Counted from the first letter of the stretch, positions 42,080-51,607 are shown. The stretch: DNA of 64,000 bases from Microbacterium sp. CFH 31415 (GCF_022538185.1 NZ_JAKYXC010000001.1:1-64000); one strand, 5' to 3'. Numbers and translations are program-made. Notes: generated by a model from the sequence alone, not told the origin.

Positions 42080-43279
42080 TCAGCGGAGGTCGGCGAGACG
42101 GGATGCCGCCTCCTCCAGCACCTCCACGCGCTTGCACGCAGCGAATCGCACGAGCGTCGCGTAGTCGCCGCGGTGCTCCGGCGTGGCGAACGCGGTGAGC
42201 GGGATGGCGACGACGCCGGCGCGGTCCGGCAGCTCGCGGCAGAACTCCGCGGCATCCGTCGTACCGAGAGCGCGCGCGTCGGCGACCGTGAAGTACGATC
42301 CGGCGGGGACCGACACCTCGAGGCCGGCCGCGCGCAGACCGGCGCCGAGCACGTCGCGCTTGTCGCGCAGGTCGCGGGCGATCCCGCGGAAGAACTCGTC
42401 GCCGAGCCGGAGTCCGGTGGCGATCGCGGGCTGGAACGCACTGCCGTTCACATAGGTGAGGAACTGCTTGACCGCGAGCACCGCCGAGATCAGGTCGGCG
42501 GGCCCTGTGACCCAGCCGATCTTCCAGCCCGTCGTCGAGAACGTCTTGCCGCCGGACGAGATCGTGACGGTGCGCTCGTAGGCTCCCGGGAGCGTGGCGA
42601 TCGGCACGTGCGGCTCGCCGAACACGAGGTGCTCGTACACCTCGTCGGTGATGATGAGCGCGTCGTGGCGCTCTGCCAGGCGCACGACCTCGTCGCGCAC
42701 CTCGGCGGTGAACACCGCCCCCGTCGGGTTGTGGGGGTCGTTGACGAGGATCATGCGCGTGCGGTCGCTGACCGCCCGGCGCAGGTCGTCGAGGTCGGGC
42801 TGGAAGTCCGGCCACCGCAGGGGCACCGTCACCAGGCGCGCGCCGGCGAGGGCGACGACGGCCGCGTACGAGTCGTAGTAGGGCTCGAAGACCACGACCT
42901 CGTCGTCGGGCCCGTCGATGAGGGCGAGCAGCGTCGCGGCGAGCGCCTCGGTCGCGCCGGCCGTCACGAGGACCTCGGCCGCGGGATCGAGCTCCAGACC
43001 GTAGAAGCGGCTCTGGTGCTCGGAGACGGCAGAGAGGAGGTCCGGGATGCCGCGCCCCGGCGGGTACTGGTTCAGGCCACCGCTGATGGCCGCACGCGCC
43101 GCCTCGAGGACTTCTGCCGGGCCGTCCTCGTCGGGGAAGCCCTGACCGAGATTGATCGCGCCTGTACGGGCCGCCAGTGCCGACATCTCGGCGAAGATGG
43201 TGGGGTGGAGGGATCCGTCCGCACTGACGAGTCCGGCGCCCGTCGCCGCGCGGTGCCATGCCCCGGGGATGTGTCGCAT
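42080..43279 (-). CDS. Class I/II PLP aminotransferase (DapC/KAT-like)
   Basis: 399 aa. Features: INLGQGFPDEDGP, NQYPPGRGIPDL, VTAGATEAL, NDPHNPTGAVF, DEVYEHLVF, and the PLP lysine in SSGGKTFSTTGWKIGW (K245). The KAT/YbdL-type sequence is also used for actinobacterial N-succinyl-LL-DAP aminotransferase (DapC), so either methionine/glutamine-keto acid transamination or lysine synthesis is possible. ATG 43279 is chosen because TACCGT lies seven bases before it; a longer in-frame form would start at 43396 near htrA. Confidence 0.88.
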   Translation of the reverse strand: MRHIPGAWHRAATGAGLVSADGSLHPTIFAEMSALAARTGAINLGQGFPDEDGPAEVLEAARAAISGGLNQYPPGRGIPDLLSAVSEHQSRFYGLELDPAAEVLVTAGATEALAATLLALIDGPDDEVVVFEPYYDSYAAVVALAGARLVTVPLRWPDFQPDLDDLRRAVSDRTRMILVNDPHNPTGAVFTAEVRDEVVRLAERHDALIITDEVYEHLVFGEPHVPIATLPGAYERTVTISSGGKTFSTTGWKIGWVTGPADLISAVLAVKQFLTYVNGSAFQPAIATGLRLGDEFFRGIARDLRDKRDVLGAGLRAAGLEVSVPAGSYFTVADARALGTTDAAEFCRELPDRAGVVAIPLTAFATPEHRGDYATLVRFAACKRVEVLEEAASRLADLR

Positions 43280-43286
43280 CGGACTC

Positions 43287-43292
43287 ACGGTA
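43287..43292 (-). promoter_or_regulatory. -10 hexamer TACCGT of the aminotransferase (leaderless)
   Basis: On the minus strand TACCGT ends 7 bases before the ATG at 43279. Confidence 0.57.
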
Positions 43293-43398
43293 CTCGACCT
43301 GCTCAGGTCGATTGCATAGTCCCGTCCCATCGGCGGCATAAGAAACGCACAGCATCGGTGGGCAATGTGGTCCTTGCTTGGCACCAGAAGGAGCAATC

Positions 43399-44964
43399 AT
43401 GAGCGACAACCAGGGCAACGCCCCCGCAGACCAGACCCCCGCCGACGCGGCCGGCGAGCCCTTGCCCGCTGCCCCCTCGGCCGAGACCACCCCCGCGCCG
43501 CCCGCGCCCGCCGCGGCTCCGCAGCCCCCGGTCGCGCCCGCGCCGCCGACGACGGCGGCCTGGCAGGCCGCGCAGCAGGCGCCCACCGCGTACCCGGTGC
43601 ACCAGCAGGCCTATGCCCGGCCGCAGGGCTACGCCGGCCAGCCCGCCCCGTATCCGCAGTCGTACGCCGGCCAGCAGCCGCAGGGCGCGGCGTTCGGCCA
43701 GGCGGCGACCGGCACCCAGCCGACCGTCCCCCTCGGCAAGCCGGCTCCGACCGGACCGAAGAAGCCCACCGGCGCCGGCAGGATCGTCGGCCTCATCGCC
43801 GCGGCGGCCATCGTGGGGGGTGCCGCAGGTCTCGGCGGGGCGTACGCCGGCGTGAACCTCTTCGCCCCCGACGGCACCGTTCCCGCGGCCGGCCCGGCCA
43901 CGGTGACTGTCAACGACTCCGACGCGGTCAACCAGACCACCGCGATCGCCGCCAAGGTCGTGCCGAGCGTCGTCACGATCCAGGCCACGAGCAGCGGCGG
44001 CGGCGGCACAGGGTCTGGTGTGGTGCTGACCGAGGACGGCTATGTGGTCACGAACACGCATGTCGTCACCCTCGACGGCGCCACGGGTGACGCGGCGATC
44101 CGCGTGACGACATCGGACGGCCGCGTCTACGACGCCACGGTGGTCGGCACCGACCCCACCTACGACCTCGCCGTCATCAAGCTCGAGGACGCGAAGGACC
44201 TGACGCCGATCGAGTTCGCCTCGTCCTCCGACCTCAACGTGGGGGATACGGCGATCGCCGTCGGCGCGCCGCTCGGCCTCGCCAACACCGTCACCACCGG
44301 CATCGTGAGCGCGCTGAACCGGTCGATCGAGATCGCCTCCTCGGCGGCACCCGACTCGGGCGACGCGAACGGGGGCGAGGACGGCGAGCAGGCGCCCGAG
44401 CAGGGCAGCCCGTTCCAGTTCGACTTCGGCCAGGGCCAGCAGCAGCGCACGCCGGGCCGGTCCATCTCGATCGCGGTCATCCAGACCGATGCGGCGATCA
44501 ACCCGGGCAACTCCGGCGGCGCGCTCGTCGACGACGAAGGACGTCTGATCGGCATCAACGTCGCCATCGCGACGGCCGGCGGATCGTCGGAGGGCTCCGG
44601 CTCGATCGGCGTGGGCTTCTCCATTCCCTCCGACATCGCCCAGCGCATCACCGACGAGATCATCGAGAACGGCGAGGCGACGCACGGTCTCCTCGGAGCG
44701 AACGTCCTGCCTGCGGCATCCGTCGAAGGCGCCACCACCACCGGTGCGTACATCGACGAGGCCGTCCAGGGGGGTGCCGCTGCGGAGGCGGGTCTGCGCA
44801 AGGGAGACGTGGTGACCTCGTTCAACGGCGTCCCCGTCACCGACGCGGTCGATCTGACCGCCCAGGTGCGTGCGGCCGCGGCCGGCAGCGAGGCGACGGT
44901 CACGTACGTCCGCGACGGCGAGACCAAGACCGTCGACGTCACGCTCGGCGAGCTCCAGCAGTAA
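43399..44964 (+). CDS. HtrA/DegP-family membrane serine protease with PDZ domain
   Basis: 521 aa. A cytosolic Pro/Ala/Gln/Tyr-rich N-terminus of about 125 residues, one membrane helix (about 129-150), a trypsin-like domain with H221 (TNTHVV), D256 (YDLAVIKL) and S372 (GNSGGAL), and a PDZ domain (about 430-515). An acidic insert of about 45 residues lies in the protease domain (about 315-350). Degrades or refolds damaged envelope proteins. ATG 43399 has AAGGAG seven bases upstream, so it is leadered. In mycobacteria an htrA lies beside sigE and tatB; here it is 40 kb away from tatB. Confidence 0.93.
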   Translation: MSDNQGNAPADQTPADAAGEPLPAAPSAETTPAPPAPAAAPQPPVAPAPPTTAAWQAAQQAPTAYPVHQQAYARPQGYAGQPAPYPQSYAGQQPQGAAFGQAATGTQPTVPLGKPAPTGPKKPTGAGRIVGLIAAAAIVGGAAGLGGAYAGVNLFAPDGTVPAAGPATVTVNDSDAVNQTTAIAAKVVPSVVTIQATSSGGGGTGSGVVLTEDGYVVTNTHVVTLDGATGDAAIRVTTSDGRVYDATVVGTDPTYDLAVIKLEDAKDLTPIEFASSSDLNVGDTAIAVGAPLGLANTVTTGIVSALNRSIEIASSAAPDSGDANGGEDGEQAPEQGSPFQFDFGQGQQQRTPGRSISIAVIQTDAAINPGNSGGALVDDEGRLIGINVAIATAGGSSEGSGSIGVGFSIPSDIAQRITDEIIENGEATHGLLGANVLPAASVEGATTTGAYIDEAVQGGAAAEAGLRKGDVVTSFNGVPVTDAVDLTAQVRAAAAGSEATVTYVRDGETKTVDVTLGELQQ

Positions 44965-44975
44965 GACGCGACGCT

Positions 44976-44990
44976 CAGGACGCCGTCCTG
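44976..44990. terminator. Short hairpin after htrA (weak terminator candidate)
   Basis: CAGGAC-GCC-GTCCTG, a 6-bp stem 12 bases after the htrA stop, without a U-tract. The three-base loop and short stem make it weak. Confidence 0.3.
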
Positions 44991-45016
44991 CGAAGCCTGT
45001 CCGCCAGCGCGGACGC

Positions 45017-45022
45017 TAGGCT
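45017..45022 (+). promoter_or_regulatory. -10 hexamer TAGGCT of the first CDP-glycerol-transferase gene (leaderless)
   Basis: TAGGCT ends 6 bases before the ATG at 45029. Confidence 0.57.
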
Positions 45023-45028
45023 CGCGGG

Positions 45029-46303
45029 ATGGCGTCCTTCTCGTTCGGTGCGGGGAATGCGCGAAAACTCGCGACGATCCCGCTGTATGCCGCCGGACGC
45101 ATGCTGACCCTCGTCGTTCCGCGCTCGCGTGACGAGTGGGTGTTCGGATGCGGGGGCGGTATCGGCGACGGAGCTCTTGCGCTGTGGGATGTCGCGGCTG
45201 CCGGCGGTCGGCGTGCGGTGTGGCTCGTGGGGAGCGACCGGGAGGAGAAGGATGCCTCGGCCCGCGGCATCCCGACACTGCGGAAGTCCTCGCTGCGCGG
45301 CCTCTGGCGCACGGCGCGCGCCCGCGTCGTCGTCGTCACCCACGGCTTCGGCGACGTCAATCGCTATGCGGTCTCGGGAGCCTTCGTGGTGCAGCTGTGG
45401 CACGGCATCCCGCTCAAGCGGATCGGGCTGGACTCTCCCGAGACGCTTCGCGTCCCCGGGGCAGTCGCACGCCTGCGGCTGGGCCGCGTTCTGCGACGCC
45501 TGCTCGGCGCGATGTACCGCGGAGCAGCACGCCGCATCCGGATCCTTCCGGCCGCGTCGCACGCCATCCGGGGCCGGCTGGAGTCCGCCTTCGCACTCCC
45601 CGACGAGTGCGTGCCCGTGACGGGCGAGCCGCGCGTCGACGTGCTGTCCCGCGGCACCGCCGACGAGCGGCGCGCGTCCGCCCGGCAAGCCATCGCCGAG
45701 GCCGTCGGCCCGCTCGACGACGCGTCGCGGATCGTGCTGTACGCGCCGACGTGGCGCGACGGCGCTGCCGACCCGGCTGTGCCGTCGACCGACGAGTGGC
45801 GCGCGCTCCTGGCTCTGCTCGAACAGCACGATGCGGTGCTGCTGGTGCGGTCGCATCCGCTCGGCGCGGGGGACTACCGCCCGCCGCCGGGCACCGACCG
45901 CGTGCGGCTGCTCGGAAGCGACCTCGTCGCCGACGTGACTCCGGTGCTCCCCGGCGCCGACGTCCTGGTCACCGACTACTCCTCCCTCGTGTTCGACAGC
46001 GCGCTCGTGCCGCTGCCGGTGGTGTTCCTCGCGCCGGATGTCGAGGAGTACGGCCGTCGTCGCGGCTTCTACGGGCGGTACGCCGACGTCGCGGGCGACG
46101 ACTGGGCGCGCGACTGGGAGGCCGCGCGAGCGCAGCTCGATGCCGTGCTCGCACGCGACGACGAAGCGGAGCGGCGACGCGGGCGGGCACGGGCGCTGAG
46201 CGCCCGCGTGCACGCCTTCCGGGACGGCGCCAATGCGGAAAGGGTGTACCGTGCGATCCTGGCCGGATCGCGCCGAGACGCCGGCGAGAGAGGACCACGA
46301 TGA
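45029..46303 (+). CDS. CDP-glycerol glycerophosphotransferase-like (TagF/TarF family), first copy
   Basis: 424 aa GT-B-like protein. Family motifs: QLWHGIPLKRIG (about 130), LYAPTWRDG (about 237), LLVRSHPLG and VLVTDYSSLVFD (about 310) followed by FLAPDVEEYGRRRGFY. These transferases add glycerol- or ribitol-phosphate from CDP-alditols to growing teichoic-acid chains at the inner face of the membrane. No membrane helix. The start is fixed by the -10; the stop overlaps the next ATG by 4 bases, so the two copies are probably made together. Confidence 0.85.
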   Translation: MASFSFGAGNARKLATIPLYAAGRMLTLVVPRSRDEWVFGCGGGIGDGALALWDVAAAGGRRAVWLVGSDREEKDASARGIPTLRKSSLRGLWRTARARVVVVTHGFGDVNRYAVSGAFVVQLWHGIPLKRIGLDSPETLRVPGAVARLRLGRVLRRLLGAMYRGAARRIRILPAASHAIRGRLESAFALPDECVPVTGEPRVDVLSRGTADERRASARQAIAEAVGPLDDASRIVLYAPTWRDGAADPAVPSTDEWRALLALLEQHDAVLLVRSHPLGAGDYRPPPGTDRVRLLGSDLVADVTPVLPGADVLVTDYSSLVFDSALVPLPVVFLAPDVEEYGRRRGFYGRYADVAGDDWARDWEAARAQLDAVLARDDEAERRRGRARALSARVHAFRDGANAERVYRAILAGSRRDAGERGPR

Positions 46304-47751
46304 CGGACGCCCGCTTCACGACCGACGGCGGTCCTGCGCTCGTCCTGTCGGGCGAAGGCCCTCGCCCCGCCTCGGTGGAGCTCGTCGGCCGTCGCGCGCG
46401 CGTCCCGGCAGCGCTCACGGGCCGAGGGAAGACGTGGCGCGCCGTGCTGCCGCTGCGCGCGCGCCGCTGGGGCGGGCCGGAGCTGCCGCTGCCGACCGGT
46501 GACTACGACGTGCAGGTGACCGCTGCGGAGGGCGTCGCTGTCTCCGAGCCCGCGGCCCTGGCGCTGGCGCAGCTGGGCACGGTGCGGGCGTCGCTGGACG
46601 GCTGGACGCTCCGCGTCGGGCCGCCCGTCGATCCCGCGTACGACTCGGGCGAGGGACAGGACGCCCTCGAGCGCCGCTACGCGCATCGCGCCGCGCGGCT
46701 CGAGAATGCGGTGTTCTTCGAGAGCTTCTACGGCCGCAACGCCAGCTGCAACCCCCTCGCGATCGACCGCGAGCTCGCACGGCGGGCGCCCGGCGTGACG
46801 CGCTACTGGAGCGTGGTCGACCTGTCGGTCTCCGTTCCCGAGGGCGCTGTCGCCGTCGTCGAGGGCAGTCCCGAGTGGTGGCGCGCCCGCGGGTCCGCGC
46901 GTCTGCTCGTGGTGAACGACTGGCTGCGGAGGCGCTTCTCGCGGCGCAAGGGCCAGATCGTGCTGCAGACCTGGCACGGCACGCCGCTCAAGCGGCTCGC
47001 CCTCCATCGCCCCGGGTTCGACCCGCGGCGCGCCATCGCCGTGCTGCGCGAGTCGCGCCGGTGGAACGTGCTGCTGGCGCAGAACCCGTACGCGGCGCGG
47101 ATCCTCGGCAAGGCCTACGCCTTCCTCTCCCGGCCCGTCTGGGTCGAGGGATACCCGCGCAACGACGTGCTCGTGACCGGCGACGGCGCGGCCACACGCG
47201 CGTCGCTCGGCATCCGCGAGGGGGAGCGCGTGCTGCTGTACGCGCCGACGTGGCGCGACGACCGCGACGAGATCGTCGACTTCGTCGACCCGGCCGCGCT
47301 GGCCGCCGCCGCCGACGCGGTCGTGCTGGTGCGCGGCCACTCCCGCACCCTGCAGCAGGGGAAGGATGCCGAGGGCCCTCGGGTCGTCGACGTCACGGGC
47401 TTCCCCGACACCTCTCTGCTGCTGCTGGCGGCGGATGCGCTGATCACCGACTACTCCTCGGTGATGTTCGACTTCTCCGTCACGGGCAAGCCGATGTACT
47501 TCCTGGTGCCCGACATGGAGCACTACCGCGGCGAACTCCGCGGCTTCTACTTCGACCTCGCCGTGCACGCGCCGGGCCCGGTCGTCCGTTCGCAGGAGGA
47601 GCTCGTCGCGGCGCTGTCGACCGCCCCCGACGCCGCGCACGCCATGCGCTATGCGCGGTGGCGGGAGAAGTTCAACTCGCGCGACGACGGGCATGCCGCC
47701 GAGCGCGTCGTGGCGCGCATCCTGGATCAGGGCTTCGTCGACGCCGGCTGA
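46300..47751 (+). CDS. CDP-glycerol glycerophosphotransferase-like (TagF/TarL family), second copy
   Basis: 483 aa. An N-terminal beta-rich domain of about 130 residues (no clear family) precedes the Glyphos_transf region with VFFESFYGRNASCNPLAI, LQTWHGTPLKRLA, VLLYAPTWRDD, LVRGHSRT and LITDYSSVMFDFSVTGKPMYFLVPDMEHYRGELRGFYFD. The FESFxGxxxxCNPxAI motif resembles polymerising TarF/TarL-type enzymes more than the first copy does. Probably extends a glycerol-phosphate-type polymer. Coupled with the first copy through ATGA. Ends ten bases from the convergent GT2 gene. Confidence 0.87.
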   Translation: MTDARFTTDGGPALVLSGEGPRPASVELVGRRARVPAALTGRGKTWRAVLPLRARRWGGPELPLPTGDYDVQVTAAEGVAVSEPAALALAQLGTVRASLDGWTLRVGPPVDPAYDSGEGQDALERRYAHRAARLENAVFFESFYGRNASCNPLAIDRELARRAPGVTRYWSVVDLSVSVPEGAVAVVEGSPEWWRARGSARLLVVNDWLRRRFSRRKGQIVLQTWHGTPLKRLALHRPGFDPRRAIAVLRESRRWNVLLAQNPYAARILGKAYAFLSRPVWVEGYPRNDVLVTGDGAATRASLGIREGERVLLYAPTWRDDRDEIVDFVDPAALAAAADAVVLVRGHSRTLQQGKDAEGPRVVDVTGFPDTSLLLLAADALITDYSSVMFDFSVTGKPMYFLVPDMEHYRGELRGFYFDLAVHAPGPVVRSQEELVAALSTAPDAAHAMRYARWREKFNSRDDGHAAERVVARILDQGFVDAG

Positions 47752-47760
47752 CCCGAGGGG

Positions 47761-48855
47761 CTACGGCAGCGGAGTGTTGCGCGAGCCGAGGCGGGACGTG
47801 TCGACGGTGTCGTGCGCCCCGCGCAGCACGCCGACGATGAACCCCCATCCCCACGAGAGATGCATGGTCGGCAGGACGGCCATCGTCCAGAGCTTGTCGC
47901 GCCATCCGCGACCGCCACCCGGTCCCAGCGCGACGATCACGACGAGCGCCGCGTACACCAGCACGGGAAGGTAGACGAGGGATGCCGCGGCCGACCACCA
48001 GCCGGCGAGCGCACCCGTCAGCTGCAGCACGCCCACGACGACCGCGAGCACGATCGTGGCGACGAGCGCCGGGGGGGCGAAGAAGCGGAGCGAGTTGCCG
48101 CGCCCGAAGCGGCGCACGAGCTCGCCGCGCCAGCGACCGGTCGCGGAGAACTGCCGTGCCAGGCGCGACCAGCTCTCGCGCGGCCAGTACGTCACCGACA
48201 GCGCCGGATCGAACCACACGCGGTAGCCGGCGCGCCGGATGCGGAGATTGAGCTCCCAGTCCTCGCCGCGGCGGATGGTCTCGTCGAACAGGCCCACCTC
48301 GTCGAGCACGGCCCGCCGCATCACCCCGAGGTACGCGGACTCGGCTTCGCCCTCCTGGGTGCCGCCGTGGTACGCGCCGCCACCCAGGCCGATCGGGGAG
48401 TTGTACGCGCGGGCGACCGCACGCTGGAAAGGCGTACGGCCGTCGGCGCGCATGACTCCGCCGACGTTCGCGGCGCGCACGCGGTCGAGGGTCGCCAGTG
48501 CGCGTCGTGTGTAGTCGCTCTCGAGCTCGGAGTGCGCGTCCACCCGGACGATGGTCGGATATCGCCCGGCCGTGATCGCGCGATTGAGTCCGACGGGGAT
48601 GTCCGCGGCGGGATTGTCGACGAGCACGATGCGCTCGTCACCGGCCGCGATCTCGCGAGCGAGCTCGGTCGTGCCGTCGGTGGACGGCGCGAGGGCGAGG
48701 ATCAGCTCGGAGGGGCCGTCCACGTCCTGGGCGAGAACCGTCTCGACCGCGCGCCGCAGGTAGTCGCGCTCGTTGAGGACGGGCATGACGAACGTCACGC
48801 CGGCGTCGCGGGGGACCTCTGGAGCGTCCTTGCGCCCGCGCTGCTCGTCCTGCAC
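47761..48855 (-). CDS. Family 2 glycosyltransferase, membrane-associated
   Basis: 364 aa. GT-A fold: FVMPVLNERDYLRRAVETVLAQ, IVRVDAHSELESDYTRRAL (DxH in place of DxD), and IRRGEDWELNLRIRRAGYRVWFDP (ED base), followed by R(Q/R)W-like RQFSATGRWRGEL and four membrane helices (about 250-340). This plan matches processive or polyprenyl-linked GT2 enzymes such as succinoglycan-type transferases. Likely decorates or extends a surface glycopolymer. Start is GTG 48855, with CATGAT six bases upstream as a weak -10. Confidence 0.83.
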   Translation of the reverse strand: MQDEQRGRKDAPEVPRDAGVTFVMPVLNERDYLRRAVETVLAQDVDGPSELILALAPSTDGTTELAREIAAGDERIVLVDNPAADIPVGLNRAITAGRYPTIVRVDAHSELESDYTRRALATLDRVRAANVGGVMRADGRTPFQRAVARAYNSPIGLGGGAYHGGTQEGEAESAYLGVMRRAVLDEVGLFDETIRRGEDWELNLRIRRAGYRVWFDPALSVTYWPRESWSRLARQFSATGRWRGELVRRFGRGNSLRFFAPPALVATIVLAVVVGVLQLTGALAGWWSAAASLVYLPVLVYAALVVIVALGPGGGRGWRDKLWTMAVLPTMHLSWGWGFIVGVLRGAHDTVDTSRLGSRNTPLP

Positions 48856-48883
48856 GCGTCGATCATGTCACGGGTCGCCTGAG

Positions 48884-48889
48884 TAGGCT
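48884..48889 (+). promoter_or_regulatory. -10 hexamer TAGGCT of the third CDP-glycerol-transferase-like gene (leaderless)
   Basis: TAGGCT ends 6 bases before the GTG at 48896. Confidence 0.57.
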
Positions 48890-48895
48890 GGACGA

Positions 48896-50185
48896 GTGAG
48901 TCTGGTCTCGGATGCGAAGAAGGCGGTCGCGCTCGTCCGCAAGGCGGTGCGCAGCCGGTCAGCGGTGAAGGACGTCCGCCGCACGCTGGCCGCTCGCCCG
49001 CAGCATCCGCGATTCCACTACCGGGTCGCGGTGTATTTCGCCGACGGCGCGGTCAACATGTACCAGATGCGGCAGTGGTACAAGCCGCTCGCCGAGGTGG
49101 CGAAGACCTGGCCGGTCGTGGTGCTCAGCCGGGCGGCCACGGGGGCGCAGGCGCTGCTGGCCGAGGACGCCCCGCCGGTGGCGTTCGTGCCGACCGTGCG
49201 CGACCTGGAGCGGTTCGTCGCCGAGCAGGACATCCGCGTCGTGCTGTACGTCAACCAGAACACCCGCAACTTCCAGATGTTCCGGTACGGCCGTCGGTGG
49301 CACGTGTTCATCAACCACGGCGAGTCCGACAAGATGTACATGACCACGAACCAGTACAAGGCGTACGACTACGCGCTCATCGCCGGCGATGCCGCCCGCG
49401 AGCGCCTGTCGCGGGTGCTGTGGGACTACGACGTCGACCGCCGCGCTATCGCGATCGGCAGGCCGCAGGCCGACCACTACTCGGGCAGGCTCGCGTACAC
49501 GCCCGACGACCGCACCGTCGTTCTCTACGCACCCACGTGGGAGGGCGACCGGCCCTCCGCGCACTACGGCTCGATCGTGACGCACGGTGAGGCGCTCATC
49601 GGCGCGCTGCTGGCGAGCAAGCGTCACCGTGTGATCTATCGGCCGCATCCGCGCTCGGGGGTCGTGGTGGCCGAGTACGGCGACGCCGACAAGCGGATCA
49701 TCGCGGCGATCGCGGCGGCCAATGCCGCCGACCCGTCGGCCCAGCACGTCTACGACAACGGGCCCGATCTGGGATGGCAGCTGTCGGCCGCCGACGTCGC
49801 GATCGTCGACATCTCGGCGATGGTCTACGACCGGCTCGCGGCGGACAAGCCGCTCATGATCACGCGCCCCGTCGACCCCGCCGCCGCGATCGACACGCAC
49901 GGCTACCTGTCGGCCTGCGAGTGGCTGGATGCCGCGGACGCGCCCTCGATCATCGCGGAGACGGACCGGGTGCTGAACGACCCGGAAGCCGTCGAGCGCC
50001 TCGAACGATGGGTGCGCCACTACTTCGGCGACACCTCGCCGGGGGCGGCGACCGAGCGTTTCCACGATGCCATCCGCCGGCTCATGGACGAATGGGACGA
50101 CTGGTACGCACGGTCCGTGGTCGAGAGCGAGGACGACGAACCCGACCCCGACGAAGCAGAGCTCGACGACGCGGGCGAGAGCTGA
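48896..50185 (+). CDS. CDP-glycerol glycerophosphotransferase-like, divergent third copy
   Basis: 429 aa. Retains LYAPTWEGDRPSAHYGS and IYRPHPRSG and the acidic DVAIVDISAMVYDRLAADKP, but the first motif reads FINHGESDKMYM instead of WHGTPLK, and TDYSS is replaced by VDISA. These place it in a distinct actinobacterial subgroup; the acceptor or donor may differ from the other two copies. No membrane helix; the last 30 residues are acidic. GTG fixed by the -10. It ends exactly where the convergent maltokinase gene ends. Confidence 0.78.
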   Translation: MSLVSDAKKAVALVRKAVRSRSAVKDVRRTLAARPQHPRFHYRVAVYFADGAVNMYQMRQWYKPLAEVAKTWPVVVLSRAATGAQALLAEDAPPVAFVPTVRDLERFVAEQDIRVVLYVNQNTRNFQMFRYGRRWHVFINHGESDKMYMTTNQYKAYDYALIAGDAARERLSRVLWDYDVDRRAIAIGRPQADHYSGRLAYTPDDRTVVLYAPTWEGDRPSAHYGSIVTHGEALIGALLASKRHRVIYRPHPRSGVVVAEYGDADKRIIAAIAAANAADPSAQHVYDNGPDLGWQLSAADVAIVDISAMVYDRLAADKPLMITRPVDPAAAIDTHGYLSACEWLDAADAPSIIAETDRVLNDPEAVERLERWVRHYFGDTSPGAATERFHDAIRRLMDEWDDWYARSVVESEDDEPDPDEAELDDAGES

Positions 50186-51565
50186 TCAGCCGACGGGGGC
50201 CGGGCGCTCGACCAGCCGCGCGATCGCGCGGAGCGGGATCGTGACCCACGTCGGGCGGTTGCGCGCCTCGTAGATCGCCTCATACACGGCCTTGTCGAGC
50301 TCGAGCGCCGCCAGCAGCGCGCTGTCGGCCACCAGGTCGGCGCCTGACGCCAGCGCGTACCCCTCGAGGAACGCCTCACGCGCGGCGCGGGCCCACTCTC
50401 GGGCGGCGGCGGGGGAGCGGTCGGGGTCGTCCAGGCGGATGGACCCGGCGACGTAGTCGAACGAGCGCAGCATGCCGGCGACGTCCCGCAGCGCCAGATC
50501 GGCGCGGGTGCGCTCCGACATCGGCCGCAGCGGTTCGCCCTCGAAGTCCAGCAGCACCCAGCCCCGCCCGGGGACGTGCAGCACCTGCCCCAGGTGATAG
50601 TCGCCGTGGATGCGCTGATGATCGGGCCAGTCGCCGGCCGCCGCCCGCTCGTACACCGACTCGATGGCCTCGCGCCGCTCCGCGATCTCCGGGACCTCCG
50701 CGATCGCGATCGTCAGGCGCCGGTGCCACGACTCGGCCGTGGTCGCACGGTCCTCGAGCAGCGTCTGACGAGTCGGGAAGAGCGCCGCCAGTGACACGTG
50801 GACGTCGGCCGTGGCCGCGCCCAGCGCTCGCGCCGGTCCGCGGAAGTCGTCGCCGCGCGCGGCCGCGCGCAGTGCGACGCGCCACGCGTCCTCGACGTTG
50901 GGCAGGAACTCCTGGGCCGTGGCGAGCGATCCGGTCACGGTGCCCTGTGCGGTGGCCGGGTCGGGCCACGCTCCCTCCACCCAGCCGATCGCTCGCGGCA
51001 CGTGCGATGATCCGGCTGCGGCCAGCGCCGTCGGCAGCTCGATGTCGGGGTTGAGACCGGGATGCAGCTGACGGTAGATCTTGCAGATGATGGGCATCCC
51101 GTGCGAGCGGAAGATGAGCGATGTGTTCGACTGCTCGCCGGAGACGACGCTCGCGCTGCGCGGCTCGTCGGGGGGCGCATCGGGCGCGGGGTGGCCGGTC
51201 GCCACTGTGCGGGGGCCTTCGGCGGTGCCGCCGAGGGTGACGAGCCGGATCAGGGCACGCGCGTACGCCGGGTCGAACGGTCCGTCGATGAACGTCGTGC
51301 CGGGTTCGGGGCTGCCGATGACGTGATCCGGCGACGCGTCCACGGTCTCGGTCGCACGTGAGACGACGGGCAGCTGGTACAGCACGGCGGGGAAGGCGCC
51401 CTCGTCGGCGACGAGATACGTGCGGATGCGCGCGCCCGCATCCTCGGCGGCGGTCGGCGCGAGATCCCACCACGAGATCAGGCGAAGGCTCGGCGGGCGG
51501 CCCTTGGCCGCGTACCACCGCTGCCTGGGCATCCATGCCGCCAGGCACGCCAGCGTGCTGTCCAT
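50186..51565 (-). CDS. mak: Maltokinase
   Basis: 459 aa. Opens WMPRQRWYAAKGR, the signature of the maltokinase N-terminal cap domain, with SGEQSNTSLIF as the nucleotide loop and Brenner motif HGDYHLGQ (H320, D322) then LLDFEGEP. Phosphorylates maltose to maltose-1-phosphate for the GlgE glucan pathway in actinobacteria. No treS, glgE or glgB lies in the window, so the partner genes must be elsewhere. ATG 51565 is supported by TACCCT seven bases upstream. All catalytic residues are present, unlike the APH-fold protein at 23801. Confidence 0.9.
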   Translation of the reverse strand: MDSTLACLAAWMPRQRWYAAKGRPPSLRLISWWDLAPTAAEDAGARIRTYLVADEGAFPAVLYQLPVVSRATETVDASPDHVIGSPEPGTTFIDGPFDPAYARALIRLVTLGGTAEGPRTVATGHPAPDAPPDEPRSASVVSGEQSNTSLIFRSHGMPIICKIYRQLHPGLNPDIELPTALAAAGSSHVPRAIGWVEGAWPDPATAQGTVTGSLATAQEFLPNVEDAWRVALRAAARGDDFRGPARALGAATADVHVSLAALFPTRQTLLEDRATTAESWHRRLTIAIAEVPEIAERREAIESVYERAAAGDWPDHQRIHGDYHLGQVLHVPGRGWVLLDFEGEPLRPMSERTRADLALRDVAGMLRSFDYVAGSIRLDDPDRSPAAAREWARAAREAFLEGYALASGADLVADSALLAALELDKAVYEAIYEARNRPTWVTIPLRAIARLVERPAPVG

Positions 51566-51572
51566 GTCTCCG

Positions 51573-51578
51573 AGGGTA
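51573..51578 (-). promoter_or_regulatory. -10 hexamer TACCCT of maltokinase (leaderless)
   Basis: On the minus strand TACCCT ends 7 bases before the ATG at 51565. Confidence 0.57.
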
Positions 51579-51607
51579 TGCCCGAACGCGCTCGGCGAGC
51601 CAGCCGG

